A program made the position numbers and the translations under genes. A stretch of 25,628 bases of DNA from Prasinococcaceae sp. CCMP 1430 (lineage: Eukaryota > Prasinodermophyta > Palmophyllophyceae > Prasinococcales > Prasinococcaceae). A model generated the notes under the pieces. The model searched no databases, was not told the DNA's origin, and worked only from the letters and a program-made list of their open reading frames with translations. Positions 7,480-16,262 of this stretch are shown one piece after another; the stretch's first letter is position 1; every line of letters starts with the position of its first letter. Where the stretch lies: contig RQSC01001207.1 of the NCBI GenBank assembly GCA_013416795.1, forward strand, positions 53,366 to 78,993, given 5' to 3'.

Positions 7480-8418
7480 GTGCGGGGCGCGCGTGTGGGG
7501 GGGCCTCCGGGCGCGGCGAGCGGCGCGCGAGGGCCGGCCGGAGGCGACCGGGGCGCTGACTCGACGGCCTCGGCCGCGCGCGGCGGCGCGGCGGCGCGCG
7601 ATGACCGCGCGGCGGCTAAGCACCAGCAGCTCGTCAGCCTCGCCGCAGCGCTCGCGCCAGCGCTGCGCGCCATCAGTGCGGAGCTCGCGGTCGGGGACGC
7701 TTTTGGTGCGCGTCGCGCGCCCGTGGTCGCCGACCTGTGCGGCGGCTCCGGCCACGTGGCGCTCTTTCTGGCCGCCATATACGACGACGCCCGCTTCGTC
7801 GTGGTGGACAACAAGCCGGGCTCGCTCGCCCTCGCCGAGGATCGAATTCGCGCTGCAGGGCTGGGCGATAGGGTGGCCGTCGCGCTGGCGGACGTCGCGA
7901 GCTACGCCGAGCCCTTCGACGTCGGCGTCGCGCTGCACGCGTGCGGGGAGGCAACCGATATGGCCCTCGCCGCCGTGCGGGCGTGCTCGGCGCGCGCCTT
8001 CGCGGTGGTGCCGTGCTGTGTGGGCAAGCTCGCGCAGGCTCGCGTGCACGACAAGTTCCCGCGCTCGCGCGCGGCAGCGCAGGCCGGCGTGAGCCGCCAG
8101 GAGTTCCTCATGCTGGCGCGCGCCGCTGATGTGCACACGGTCGCTGGCATCGAAAAGGGCGGCGGCACACGCCCGCAGCGGCGCAGGCGACTCGCAAAGA
8201 CGGCCGTCGAGGTGGACCGAATGTGTGCCATGACCGAGAGCGCCAGCTACTGCACGCACATGATGCTGCTGGAGCCGCTCGACTCCTCCGCAAAGAACGA
8301 CGTGTGCGTCGGGTGGCTCGGGGACGCGTGCCCGTACTGCGCCGAGCCTGGCGTCCAAGAATTTCTCGCCCCATGGGCGGACGGGCCAGGTGCCAGGCTG
8401 GAGCGCGACGCGCGTTGA
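7384..8418 (+). CDS. GSTCD-like SAM-dependent methyltransferase, fused in frame to an OLA1 P-loop segment
   Basis: The methyltransferase begins at about 7618 with KHQQL, continues to motif I ([14 protein letters not shown]), an acidic strand end (VVVDNKPGS), [12 protein letters not shown], then VPCCVGKL..., and ends near [23 protein letters not shown] and a late KND are typical of the GSTCD/PF13679 group of Rossmann-fold methyltransferases, whose substrates are mostly unknown. There is no ATG of its own before the domain. The only in-frame ATG is 7384, inside the OLA1-like segment, giving 344 residues whose first 32 include the P-loop. The linker (7480-7617) is Gly/Ala/Arg low-complexity and may be an intron read through. 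The methyltransferase call is fairly sure; the fused start is not. It ends tail to tail with DEG9, 85 bp apart. Confidence 0.65.
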   Translation: MGLVGLPNVGKSSLFNLFTEQSAAAENFPFCTVRGARVGGPPGAASGARGPAGGDRGADSTASAARGGAAARDDRAAAKHQQLVSLAAALAPALRAISAELAVGDAFGARRAPVVADLCGGSGHVALFLAAIYDDARFVVVDNKPGSLALAEDRIRAAGLGDRVAVALADVASYAEPFDVGVALHACGEATDMALAAVRACSARAFAVVPCCVGKLAQARVHDKFPRSRAAAQAGVSRQEFLMLARAADVHTVAGIEKGGGTRPQRRRRLAKTAVEVDRMCAMTESASYCTHMMLLEPLDSSAKNDVCVGWLGDACPYCAEPGVQEFLAPWADGPGARLERDAR

Positions 8419-8424
8419 TGTAAT

Positions 8425-8433
8425 TGTACAGTA
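8425..8433 (+). terminator. Putative 3'-end signal TGTACAGTA
   Basis: Second exact copy of the nonamer, 7 bp after the methyltransferase stop and within the 85-bp gap to the DEG9 stop. Proposed shared 3'-end element; inferred from position and recurrence. Confidence 0.4.
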
Positions 8434-8503
8434 TCATTTGTGAACACAGGAGGGCGTGTGTGTGCTCGTGTATATGTGTGAAGTGTCCTGCGTTTCGTTT
8501 TCT

Positions 8504-10316
8504 TTACTTGCTCGCGAGGCCTCGGCGCCCAGCACGTGCCTTCCTGGCCGCGCCTGTGGGCTTCTTCACCTTGCCGTCGGCCTTGGCCGCCGAGGGCCCA
8601 GTGTCGGCCTTGCGCTTGGGCTTGTTGGCCTTGGAAGCGCCCTTGAGGGCCGCCAGGTCGGCCGAGCGCTCCGACTGGATGCCGTGCGCCGCGAGGATGC
8701 CCGGCGAGGCCTCGCGCACCTTTTCCGTGTCGAGCACGACGACCGTCGCGTGCTGCAAGTCGAATGTCATGTAGCGCTCGGTGCAAGTGTCGACCATCTC
8801 CGCAAGGTGCGGCAGGTTGAGGACGGGTTTGTTGTTGAATTTGAGGACCTCGCAGTTGACGATGTCCTCGTACCCCAGCGTGAGCTCGCTCGCCAGCACC
8901 TGCCCCAGCACCACGACCTGCTCGTCATTCCTCTTGCACATCGAGTTCATCATCCTGTCCAGGAGCTTCACCGGGGCGTCATACTCGTACTCCTTCCCGT
9001 ACTCTGAGCGCAGGTACGGCACCGTCACCCTCGTGAAGACCATCCCGCCGCATATGAAGTAGCTTGGCAGCTTCCCCTTGATGTGCACAGGCACTGGCCT
9101 CGTGAGCCCCCCCAGCGGGACCTCCAGCGTGACTTCCTTGCGGTCTTGCGCGCGTAGCACGCGCACCTTGGCGGTCTCGTCGTTGTACTTGCAGCTGATG
9201 AGGTAGCTGAACGAGATGCGCTCATGCTCCTTGGCACGGAAGGGGACCGTGCCATCGTTTGCTACGGGCGTGCCATCAAAGGACATGATGACGTCGCCCG
9301 CCTTGAGGAAGTCGGCGCACGCCGAGGTGGGCTCGACACGCCTCACGAGTACGCCCTTCTGCTTCGGGCCCATGCCCAGCGACTCGCGCAGGTACGGGCT
9401 CTCCAGGCGCTGCCACTCGATGCCCAGCCTAGGGAAGCCTGTGTACTTGCCATTCTTCTCATAATCTCGCAGAAAGTGTTGCACGACGGGCGGGGGAATG
9501 ACATAACCGATGTTCTAAAGCAGCCCGCAGCCGAGAGATATGGCGAGGCCACCGACCCGTCAGCAAACGTTCGGATGAGGGTGAACAAGGTCGCATGCCC
9601 GCGCGACCCCACACAACAGACACACGCACACACACACGCTCATGCAGCCCAAGGCTCACCTCGGCATCATCGCTCTTGAGCGACTGGAAGGCCACGCCTA
9701 CGCACTCGCCGCGCCCATTGAATGCCGGTCCACCACTGTTGCCGCTGTTGATCGCGGCGTCAATCTGCACCCCCAGCAGCTCGGAGGCGCCGTGCGCATA
9801 CGCCGTCACTTCCACGCGTGACACGACGCCGCTGGTGACGCTAATGGTGTCGCCGCCGAGGGGGTACCCGACCACCGTCACGGCGCTGTGCAGGCGCGGC
9901 AGCGTGCCGAATGGGAGCGGTTCGAGGCCCTTGTGGAACTCCTCGTCGTCGACAGCGAGCAGCGCGAGGTCGCACTCCACGCCCACCGCGAGCACACGTG
10001 CGATGTACTTTGCGTCGTCGCCGCGGCGGCGCACCTTGACCTGCGTGTGGTGATCCACACAGTGCGCATTGGTCAGGATTCGCCCGCCGGCGATGGCGAA
10101 GCCGCTGCCCGTGCTCTGATACTGCCGTTTTCGCTGCCACGGCAGCGAGAAGTTTGGCTCGACGTGCATGCAGAAGATCTTCACCACGCTCTCCATCCAC
10201 GGCATGTTCTGGCACGCCTCGGCCTCGTCGTCCGACTCGTACACTGTCTCGCTCAGCGCCCCGCCCCCGCCCCCGCCGCCCCCGCCGCCGCGCGCGGCAC
10301 TACGGGGCGTGCGCAC
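8504..10316 (-). CDS. DEG9: DEG9-type HtrA serine protease (spliced)
   Basis: ATP-independent serine protease with trypsin fold and PDZ region; the Arabidopsis relative is nucleolar. Exons 10316-9660 and 9514-8504 join in phase 0 (..[17 protein letters not shown]..), restoring the family's continuous sequence. In the joined 555-residue reading the triad is His85 (LTNAHCV), Asp116 (VECDLALL) and Ser194 (NSGNSGGP). Exon 2 carries a PDZ domain ([33 protein letters not shown]) and the long C-terminal part special to DEG9 ([26 protein letters not shown]). The last 45 residues are Lys/Arg/Ala-rich, consistent with nuclear or nucleolar targeting. The 5' end is unsure. The frame opens after a stop at 10320-10322 without an ATG before 10205 (residue 38), and TGTAG|G at 10319 could be a splice acceptor from an earlier exon. 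The Gly run and acidic stretch before 10205 look partly coding. Confidence 0.9.
9515..9659 (-). other. Intron of DEG9
   Basis: 145 bp, donor GAG|GTGAGCC and acceptor CTTTAG|AAC. Both sides are fixed by the conserved protein sequence ([11 protein letters not shown] / NIGYVIP). A GU-rich run follows shortly after the donor on the transcribed strand (plus-strand CACACA at about 9610-9638), resembling the TSEN34 intron. The 3' half has ordinary composition. Confidence 0.85.
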
Positions 10317-10332
10317 ATCCTACACCCACCCA

Positions 10333-10356
10333 CGCGCGCGCGCGCGCGCGCGCGCG
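10333..10356. repeat. (CG)n dinucleotide run
   Basis: Twelve CG units immediately upstream of the DEG9 reading, capable of Z-DNA. It lies between a possible splice acceptor and the rest of the gap. Confidence 0.8.
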
Positions 10357-10528
10357 ATCAAGCAAGCAATCAGCCACAAGGGCGCACGTGCACGCCGAGG
10401 GACGGCGCGCACCCCTTCCAGCCCCTCACCCCCCCCTTCCTCACACACCCACCACCCCACCCCACCCAACACCCTCCAGCACCGCCGCGCGCGCGCGGTG
10501 TGGCGCGCGCGCATGCGCGGTGATGGAG

Positions 10529-10613
10529 TTTAGGTTTTAGGGCTAACCCTAAGGCGCGAAAAGATGAAAACGCCTGAGGTCGGGCCCGACATCGATGACT
10601 TTGGGTTAGGGTT
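10529..10613. repeat. Interstitial telomere-like repeats in opposing orientation
   Basis: TTTAGG and TTTTAGGG (10529-10542) face TAACCCTAA (10544-10552) across one base, forming a dyad. GGGTTAGGGTT follows at 10603-10613. These are the clearest AT-containing islands in a GC-rich gap. Confidence 0.6.
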
Positions 10614-10849
10614 CGTGGTCGTGGCAGCCGCCGCAAGCGCGCGGCCGGCCCTGGCCAGGCGGCAGGCGGCAGGCGGGGCGCAGGCGGCGCCGGCCGGCAT
10701 GGCATGCCAGGCCAGGTCGGCAGCGTTCCCGCGCCGCGCGATGCCGCGCGTCGTTTCTGGCGGAGGGGTCGAGCGACCCCGCCAGGGCGCAGCGCGGCAG
10801 CGGGCGCGCGAGCAGGCGGGGGCGGGCCGGTGCAGCGGTGCGCAGGAAT

Positions 10850-13192
10850 TTACAAGTCAGGCGGCGGCAGCGCGCCGCCGTCTCCGTCATCCAGCGCGGG
10901 GGGCGGCAGCGCGCTGCCTTCCCCGCCGTCCAGCGCCGGTGGCGGCAGCGCGCCGGCATCGCCGGCCGCACCCGCGGGATTGCCGCCTTCCTCGGAAGTC
11001 CCGGCGGCTTTGCGCTCCTCGAGCTCCGCGCGCTTTCGCTTCCACCTGTACGCGGCCTCGAGGATCTTGAGCCCCCCCGCGGCGCCTCCTTCGTCTGGGA
11101 AGACGTAGTCGTAGTACTCCTCGAAGCCCGCCTTGTCCCCAGCCTCGGTGTAGAGCTGACGCTTGCGCTTGACGCGGCGCGGCATCTTTCCCTCGATAGA
11201 AGCGGCGTCGCCCAGCTCCCCCCACGCGCGTTCGGCGTCGAGCCACGCCTCCAGCAGCGCCACGCGCTCCTCGTTGGTGGTGGCCGCCTCCCCCTCGGCC
11301 GCCCCCGCCGCGCTCTTCTTGAAGCCCTCCTCCGCGCGGCGGAAGACGCGGCGAGCGGCGGCCACGCGCTCGCTCTGGGCGACGGTCCTGACGTCGTCCG
11401 CGCTCACACCCTGATGGGCAGCGAGCCCCCCTTCGGCCTCTTCCGAGGGTAGCGGCACGTTCATCTCGAAGAGCGCGTATGACAGCCACACCTTGACGTG
11501 CTGCGTCTTCGACAGCAGGCGCTCGTAGAGCGCGCGCGTGCGCACGTACTCGCCCTCGGCGATCTCGAAGTCGATGTAGGCCTTCCAGACTGCCTCCGGG
11601 GCGTCGAGGACGGGCTGGTCGACCGCCAGCTCGAAGATTGCGCGCGCACGCTCTGCCTCTCCGAGGCTGGCCTCGAGCTCGGCGAAGTCGGTCCACGCAC
11701 CGCAGTCGCCCGGCGCCCACTCGAGGCGCTTACCGAACAGCGTGCGACAGCGGTCCACCTGGCCGAGCTGCATCTCAATGTCGATGTACGCCTTGAAAAC
11801 TTTGCGCTTGGGCGCCAACCCGATCGCGCGTCCCATCGTACGGCGGAACGCGCCGAGGTCGAGCGCGCGCAGCTCTAGCTTGGCCGCCAGGATCCACAGC
11901 TTGCCGAAGGTGAACGCGCGATGCGGCACGAGCTTGAGCGCGGCAGCGTACACCTCGCGCGCGCGGCCAATGTCATCAACAACGAGCTCCTCGAAGAGCG
12001 CGTAGTTGATCCACAGGTACATGTATCGACGCCAGTAGCGTTTCTCCTGCGCCGGAGGCACGTTGGCCACCGCGCGCTCGTACGTCTCGCGCACGCGCGC
12101 GACGAAGTCATCGAATGTGATGCTCTCCTCCTCGGCGCCCTCCTCCAGCCGCACGTAGTCGAACCACGCGTCGTAGTTGGTCGGCGACGCGGCGACTGCC
12201 GCCTCGTACTGCTGCCTCCGTTTGGCCACGACCACGCTCTCAATCCCTTTTCGGTCGCCGCGCTGCTTCTCGAAGGATGTGTAGCGATCGTACAGGGTCT
12301 TGCTCTCCGATTTGGGCAGCAGCTCCAACGCGAGCCTGTAGATGGCGCGGCAGCGCTCGTACTCTTTGCAGCGCTCCTCGAAGTCAGCGAAGCGCAGGAA
12401 GAGCTCCTCCCGCTCGGCGTGTTCTTCCTCGGCGAGCGTCTGCACCGCATGCTCGTACACGCCGCGCGCCGCGTCGCGCGTGCCAAACTTCGTCTCGAAC
12501 TTCGCGAAGGACACGAAGGTCTTGGTCGACGGAATCACCGCGCACATCTGCTCGTAGATGTTGCGGGCGTTGTCGTACTCCTTGTAGCGCAGCTCCATGT
12601 TGATGTATGCGCGCCACGCCTGCTCGTCTGGCTCCCAGCGCATCCAGCGCTCGAAGACGGCGCGCGCAGCGGGCACGTTCTCGAGCATCTCCTCCATGTG
12701 GACGTACTTGTACCAAAGCTGGTCGATGCGCGGCAGGACGGTCACCGCGCGGTCCCACACATTGCGCGCGTGGTTAATGGCGTGCGCGCGCATCTCCATC
12801 TCGGCATAGTTGATCCACAGCGGCGGGTGGCGGTGGTCGACTTCCAAAGCGCGCTCCCACACCGACCGCGCACGGCGGTAGTCCCCCTGCTGCGCCTCCC
12901 ACTTGGCGTACTTCATCCACGTCACGAGCTTCCACCGCTCGCGGCGGACGTTGTCCTCGAAGTGCTTGCGCTGCTCCATGCGGTAGTCATCGAGCTCCGC
13001 CTGGTCGGTGATCTTTTGCGCGGGCGCGCGGTAGGTCGCCTCCTGCTGCGCGCTGGCCTCGCGCACGATCTGCTCCGCCGTGATCTGCACCGCCGCGGGC
13101 GCCTTGTTCTTCACGCGCCCGGGCTGCGGCAGCGGCGCAGACGCACGCTGCGCCTGCATCGCCACCGGCGCATCGCCGCCGTCCGAAGCCAT
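10850..13192 (-). CDS. CLF1: Pre-mRNA splicing factor CLF1/Crooked neck (HAT-repeat protein)
   Basis: A scaffold of the Prp19-associated spliceosome complex, nuclear, needed for tri-snRNP addition and activation. The 780-residue protein starts at the ATG at 13192 (MASDGGDAP). The N-terminus has the family's NKAPA.VQITAEQI.REA block (residues ~28-48), then about sixteen HAT repeats of roughly 34 residues: for example WIKYAKWE-like TWMKYAKWEAQQ, ARSVWERALEVD, LWINYAEMEMR, WMRWEPDEQAW, IYEQMCAVIP. Length is close to the usual 690-850. The C-terminus is special: about 35 residues made of three ALPPPALD..G repeats, perhaps unstructured. No intron is needed. The gene shares a 618-bp divergent region with the double FKBP. 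Confidence 0.95.
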   Translation of the reverse strand: MASDGGDAPVAMQAQRASAPLPQPGRVKNKAPAAVQITAEQIVREASAQQEATYRAPAQKITDQAELDDYRMEQRKHFEDNVRRERWKLVTWMKYAKWEAQQGDYRRARSVWERALEVDHRHPPLWINYAEMEMRAHAINHARNVWDRAVTVLPRIDQLWYKYVHMEEMLENVPAARAVFERWMRWEPDEQAWRAYINMELRYKEYDNARNIYEQMCAVIPSTKTFVSFAKFETKFGTRDAARGVYEHAVQTLAEEEHAEREELFLRFADFEERCKEYERCRAIYRLALELLPKSESKTLYDRYTSFEKQRGDRKGIESVVVAKRRQQYEAAVAASPTNYDAWFDYVRLEEGAEEESITFDDFVARVRETYERAVANVPPAQEKRYWRRYMYLWINYALFEELVVDDIGRAREVYAAALKLVPHRAFTFGKLWILAAKLELRALDLGAFRRTMGRAIGLAPKRKVFKAYIDIEMQLGQVDRCRTLFGKRLEWAPGDCGAWTDFAELEASLGEAERARAIFELAVDQPVLDAPEAVWKAYIDFEIAEGEYVRTRALYERLLSKTQHVKVWLSYALFEMNVPLPSEEAEGGLAAHQGVSADDVRTVAQSERVAAARRVFRRAEEGFKKSAAGAAEGEAATTNEERVALLEAWLDAERAWGELGDAASIEGKMPRRVKRKRQLYTEAGDKAGFEEYYDYVFPDEGGAAGGLKILEAAYRWKRKRAELEERKAAGTSEEGGNPAGAAGDAGALPPPALDGGEGSALPPPALDDGDGGALPPPDL

Positions 13193-13810
13193 CGCGGCCG
13201 CAGCGCCCGTGGGTTCTCGGCTGTTGCGAACAGGCGGAGCGCGCTCCTCGCCCCCGCCCCGGCGCGAGACCCCTCGCCCGCCCGTGCCACACCCTGCGGC
13301 GCGGCGGTGACGTCCCGCCCCTCGCACGCTCGCGCGCGTTTTTTTTTTTTTTTTAGCCCGCGCGACGAACGCGAACGCGGGGTGGCTCCCAATCAAAACG
13401 CATCCGAAATAGCGCGATTTCGGTGTTGCCTTTCGAAAAAAGAGGGAGCGCGCTCGCACGGGCCGACCCCGGTCTACGCGCTAGGGTTCGCATATAGACC
13501 TGGGTATATCATATTCTCATGGGTATACCCGGTCTGATCACGTTCAGACCGTGTGATCCCGGGGCTGCCTGTGCTGGGGTGCGGATGGTCGCGCGGGGGC
13601 GCCGGATAAACGTCGCCCGGCGCCGCGCGGCGTGTGGCGCGCAGCGAGCGGGGCGGAGCGCCCACACCGCGCGCGGCGTGGGTCCCGCCCGTTCTCGACC
13701 TCGACCGCACCTCTTCCGGCGCCGGAGACGATGTCCGCGACGATCACGACGTGCCGCGCGGCGGCCGCCGCCGTGGCATCAAAATTTTGACGAGCATCTG
13801 CCACCTCTGG
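13193..13810. promoter_or_regulatory. Divergent promoter region of CLF1 and the double FKBP, with dyads
   Basis: 618 bp between head-to-head starts. It contains a 16-T run (13339-13354), CTAGGGTT (13481-13488), a TATA-like GCATATAGACC, TGGGTATATC (13501-13510), the perfect palindrome GGGTATACCC (13521-13530), and a nested inverted pair: GGTCTG (13531-13536) with CAGACC (13545-13550), and GATCAC (13536-13541) with GTGATC (13553-13558). A patch of moderate GC (about 13480-13560) amid GC-rich flanks suggests the core promoter; binding factors are unknown. Confidence 0.5.
13731..13790 (+). other. Short upstream ORF before the FKBP start
   Basis: ATG at 13731 opens a 19-codon reading (MSATITTCRAAAAAVASKF) that stops at TGA 13788-13790, 21 bp before the FKBP ATG at 13811 and in another frame. 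If it lies in the 5' UTR it could lower FKBP translation. It resembles the start of a transit peptide but no splice to the FKBP frame is evident. Confidence 0.3.
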
Positions 13811-14629
13811 ATGACCTCCTATAATGGCGCGGCACGCGCGCTCTTTGGCGGCGGCGACGCTGTGCCGGCGCCGGAGGACGTCGCCGCACCTCCCGCCAAT
13901 GCCGAGGTGACCGCGTCGGGCCTCGCGTCGCTCGTGCTCACGCCGGGCGATGGATCGACCAACCCGCGCTCCGTTGACAAGGTGACTGTGGACTACACTG
14001 GCTGGACTACCGACGGCAAGATGTTCGACAGCAGCGTGACGCGCGGCCAGAAGGCGACGTTCCCGCTCAACGCCGTCATCGCAGGCTGGACCGAGGGCGT
14101 CGCCCTCATGTCCCCTGGCGAGAAGCGTCGCTTCTGGATTCCCGAGGAGCTCGCGTACAAGGGCATGCCGGGCCGCCCCGCTGGCATGCTCGTCTTTGAC
14201 GTCGAGCTCTTCTCCATCGAGAAGTCGCTCGTCCCCGACGTGCCCGCCGACGTCGCCGCGCCGCCCGAGGACGCCGAGTTCAGCGCGAGCGGCCTCGCGA
14301 GCGTCGTGCTCGAGGCGGGCACGGGCACTGAGAACCCCGGGCCGACCACCGTCGTCAAGGTCGACTACACCGGCTGGACGGCCGACGGCCGCATGTTCGA
14401 CAGCTCCGTGGCGCGCGGCGAGCCCATCTCCTTCGGGCTCAACCGCGTGATCAAGGGCTGGCAGGAGGGTGTGCAGCTCATGGTCGAGGGCGAGACGCGC
14501 CGGCTGTGGATCCCGGCCAACCTCGCGTACGGCGAGAGCCCGCCCGGCGGTGCCCCTGGTGGCCAGCTGTGCTTCGACGTCAAGCTCATCTCAATCGAGC
14601 AGGGTGGCTTCAAGATGCCCTGGCAGTGA
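13811..14629 (+). CDS. Tandem FKBP-type peptidyl-prolyl isomerase
   Basis: A 272-residue protein from the ATG at 13811, with two FKBP domains at about 35-137 and 155-263. Each keeps the FK506-pocket and active-site residues: VDYTGW, (K/R)MFDSSV, the F before VI.GW.EGV, the WIP..LAY segment, and the closing FDV(E/K)L.SI. The domains resemble each other and share the same linker style (DVAAPP.(N/D)AE), so they arose by internal duplication. FKBPs speed cis-trans isomerisation of Xaa-Pro bonds. There is no clear signal peptide from this ATG; a plastid or secretory leader would need an upstream exon. No TPR or other targeting domain is present. The stop lies 36 bp from the RING gene's stop. Confidence 0.9.
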   Translation: MTSYNGAARALFGGGDAVPAPEDVAAPPANAEVTASGLASLVLTPGDGSTNPRSVDKVTVDYTGWTTDGKMFDSSVTRGQKATFPLNAVIAGWTEGVALMSPGEKRRFWIPEELAYKGMPGRPAGMLVFDVELFSIEKSLVPDVPADVAAPPEDAEFSASGLASVVLEAGTGTENPGPTTVVKVDYTGWTADGRMFDSSVARGEPISFGLNRVIKGWQEGVQLMVEGETRRLWIPANLAYGESPPGGAPGGQLCFDVKLISIEQGGFKMPWQ

Positions 14630-14665
14630 TGCGCTCGCGCGGCACATCGCGACCGACAATCGTAA

Positions 14666-16108
14666 TTACGTGCCTGCCCGCCTTACCTCCTCCTTGCAGC
14701 AAGGGCACACCTTGGAATAATTGAGCAGCCACTCAGAGATGCACTCGCCGTGAAAGCAGTGGCCGCACAGCAACCGCGTGAGCTTCTCCCCGCCCTCGAA
14801 CTCGACCTGGCATACGGGGCACACGTCGTCCGCGCTGAAGCCGGCGGTACCCACTTCGAAGCGCACGGTTGGCAGGCTGTCGACCACAGCTTTCGATGCG
14901 GGCATTTTGATGTCCGCAAGCTGCAGCAGGGACTCATATGACATGTCCTGCCTCTCCCAGGTCCCAGTCGGGGCAAGCTGCAGCAGGGACTCATATGACA
15001 TGTCCTGCCTCTCCCAGGCCCCGGTCGGGGTGGGCTCGGGCGCGTACGACGGCCTCGGCGGTCGCGGATCGGGGTGTGGCGGCGAGCGCATGCTGTCCGC
15101 CTGCGCCAGGCTTGGCCACGAGGACGGACTGTCTCCGCTGCCGCCAGGTAGGGCGCCGAGCAGCTCGAGACCGCTGCCTCCAGCGCCACCGAGGCTACTG
15201 TCATCCCCGCGTGCGCTCTCGTTACCTCCGTCGTCTCCAGCATCAGTGCTTGCCCCCTGGGCCTCCGCCATGCTCAGCGACAGCGCCAGTGCCAGCGCCT
15301 CGTCCTCGGAGAGGCCGTCCATGCCCGCGTCATGCGCGTGCGAGTACGCGACTGTGCGCTCCCTAATATCGCGGAACTCCGAAGAGAAGCCGCGCCCCCC
15401 GCTGCCGTTATTGCGTCGCGCCTCCAATTCGCTGAGCAGCAGCGCCTCGCGCAGCTGCGCGTCGGGATCGTCCGGGTCGCGGACCAGCACTTCGCGGCCG
15501 CGCAGTGCCGAGCGCACAAACTCGACGCTGTCGGCGTGCGCTGCGCGCCGCGCGGCGAGAGAGCTCGGCAGGTCGTCGCCAGAACTGCCGCTACCCGATG
15601 CGGTCGGTCTGTCATTGAAGCTGCCCCCCTCGTCTGTGTCCGCAACCCGCCTCGCCTGGTAGCTCGCGTACGACTGGTCCTCGTCCGCGGCGTCCATGCG
15701 TATCCTGGCGAGCTGCGCCTCGCGGCGTTCGTCCGCTTCGACACGCCGTGCGCGGCCCTTCTCGGCCGCCCGGCGGATGGACGCGAGGTGGCGCTCGTGC
15801 ACACGGCGGGTCGCCTCGCGCGCGCGCACGCGTGCTGCCTGGCTGCGCTCGGCTGCTACCGCAGCGGCAGCAGCCTCCGTCGCGTCAGCGCTTCCGCCTT
15901 GGCCCACGCGCATCGCCGTCCTCCGCCGCTGGGCGGCCGCCGCCGCCGCGGCCACAGGCGCCAACCTCGCGCCATCGCCAGCCGCGCCGTGCCGCGTGGG
16001 AGCCTCCACCTCGTCGAGCGCCGCCGCGACGCTGCGGCCCACGAGGCCGTCCAACTGCCCCTGCAGCGTGCCGCCCGCCTCGGTGATCTCGTCCTCGCAT
16101 AGCGCCAT
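14666..16108 (-). CDS. RING-H2 protein with ubiquitin-interacting motifs (putative E3 ligase)
   Basis: A 480-residue protein from the ATG at 16108; the frame is open further upstream but crosses the N at 16167 and the opposite gene. Residues 50-160 are an Ala/Arg-rich, probably helical stretch. Two UIM-like helices follow: DPDAQLREALLLSELEA (about 214-230) and SEDEALALALSLSMAEA (267-283), each with acidic residues, a conserved Ala and a Ser. A duplicated 19-residue unit, PTG(A/T)WERQDMSYESLLQLA, lies at about 361-398. The C-terminal RING-H2 has Cys430/433, Cys448, His450, His453, Cys456, Cys468/471 (C3H2C3), which binds E2 enzymes. UIM plus RING suggests a ligase that recognises ubiquitylated targets. 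The substrate is unknown, and no membrane segment is seen. Confidence 0.8.
   Translation of the reverse strand: MALCEDEITEAGGTLQGQLDGLVGRSVAAALDEVEAPTRHGAAGDGARLAPVAAAAAAAQRRRTAMRVGQGGSADATEAAAAAVAAERSQAARVRAREATRRVHERHLASIRRAAEKGRARRVEADERREAQLARIRMDAADEDQSYASYQARRVADTDEGGSFNDRPTASGSGSSGDDLPSSLAARRAAHADSVEFVRSALRGREVLVRDPDDPDAQLREALLLSELEARRNNGSGGRGFSSEFRDIRERTVAYSHAHDAGMDGLSEDEALALALSLSMAEAQGASTDAGDDGGNESARGDDSSLGGAGGSGLELLGALPGGSGDSPSSWPSLAQADSMRSPPHPDPRPPRPSYAPEPTPTGAWERQDMSYESLLQLAPTGTWERQDMSYESLLQLADIKMPASKAVVDSLPTVRFEVGTAGFSADDVCPVCQVEFEGGEKLTRLLCGHCFHGECISEWLLNYSKVCPCCKEEVRRAGT
14916..15029 (-). repeat. 57-bp tandem duplication inside the RING gene
   Basis: Copies at 14916-14972 and 14973-15029 differ at 2 of 57 positions and encode 19 residues each, so the frame is kept. 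Near-identity points to a recent event. Confidence 0.9.
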
Positions 16109-16262
16109 TTGTTGCCGCTGCAGCGCGAGCACGTAGATGGCCCAGAGCAGCGACACGTTCGGCCGCNAGGGATGGGATGGGGATGGGTGAGGGCGGGCGA
16201 GCGCGGTGTGAGGAGGCACGGCCGGGGGCGCCAGGGGAGAGGGCCTTCGCCCGCGGCTCGGG
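16109..16262. promoter_or_regulatory. Short divergent promoter between the RING and FLASH-like genes
   Basis: 154 bp between head-to-head ATGs, including an N at 16167 and a G-rich GGGATGGGATGGGGATGGGTGAGGG run that could form a quadruplex. No TATA box is seen. Confidence 0.4.

Larger units (their letters stand above)
10317..10849. promoter_or_regulatory. Intergenic region upstream of DEG9 with telomere-like motifs
   Basis: 533 bp between DEG9's 5' end and CLF1's stop, both on the minus strand. Contents: a (CG)n run at 10333-10356; C-rich tracts at 10425-10475; the telomere-like dyad TTTAGGTTTTAGGG-C-TAACCCTAA at 10529-10552; and GGGTTAGGGTT at 10603-10613. In plants, telo-box elements (AAACCCTAA) lie in promoters of housekeeping genes. 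Here they could be DEG9 promoter elements or remnants of telomere repair. Confidence 0.5.

Noticed and set aside
7167-7559. Plus-strand ORF at 7167 with an ATG and a poly-Ala run
   Set aside because: It runs out of frame with the OLA1 homology and the methyltransferase. Its resemblance to the upstream copy reflects the DNA duplication.
11921-13537. 538-residue open frame on the plus strand across CLF1
   Set aside because: It is antisense to a clear CLF1 gene and rich in His, Arg and Leu. It is an open-frame shadow caused by GC bias.
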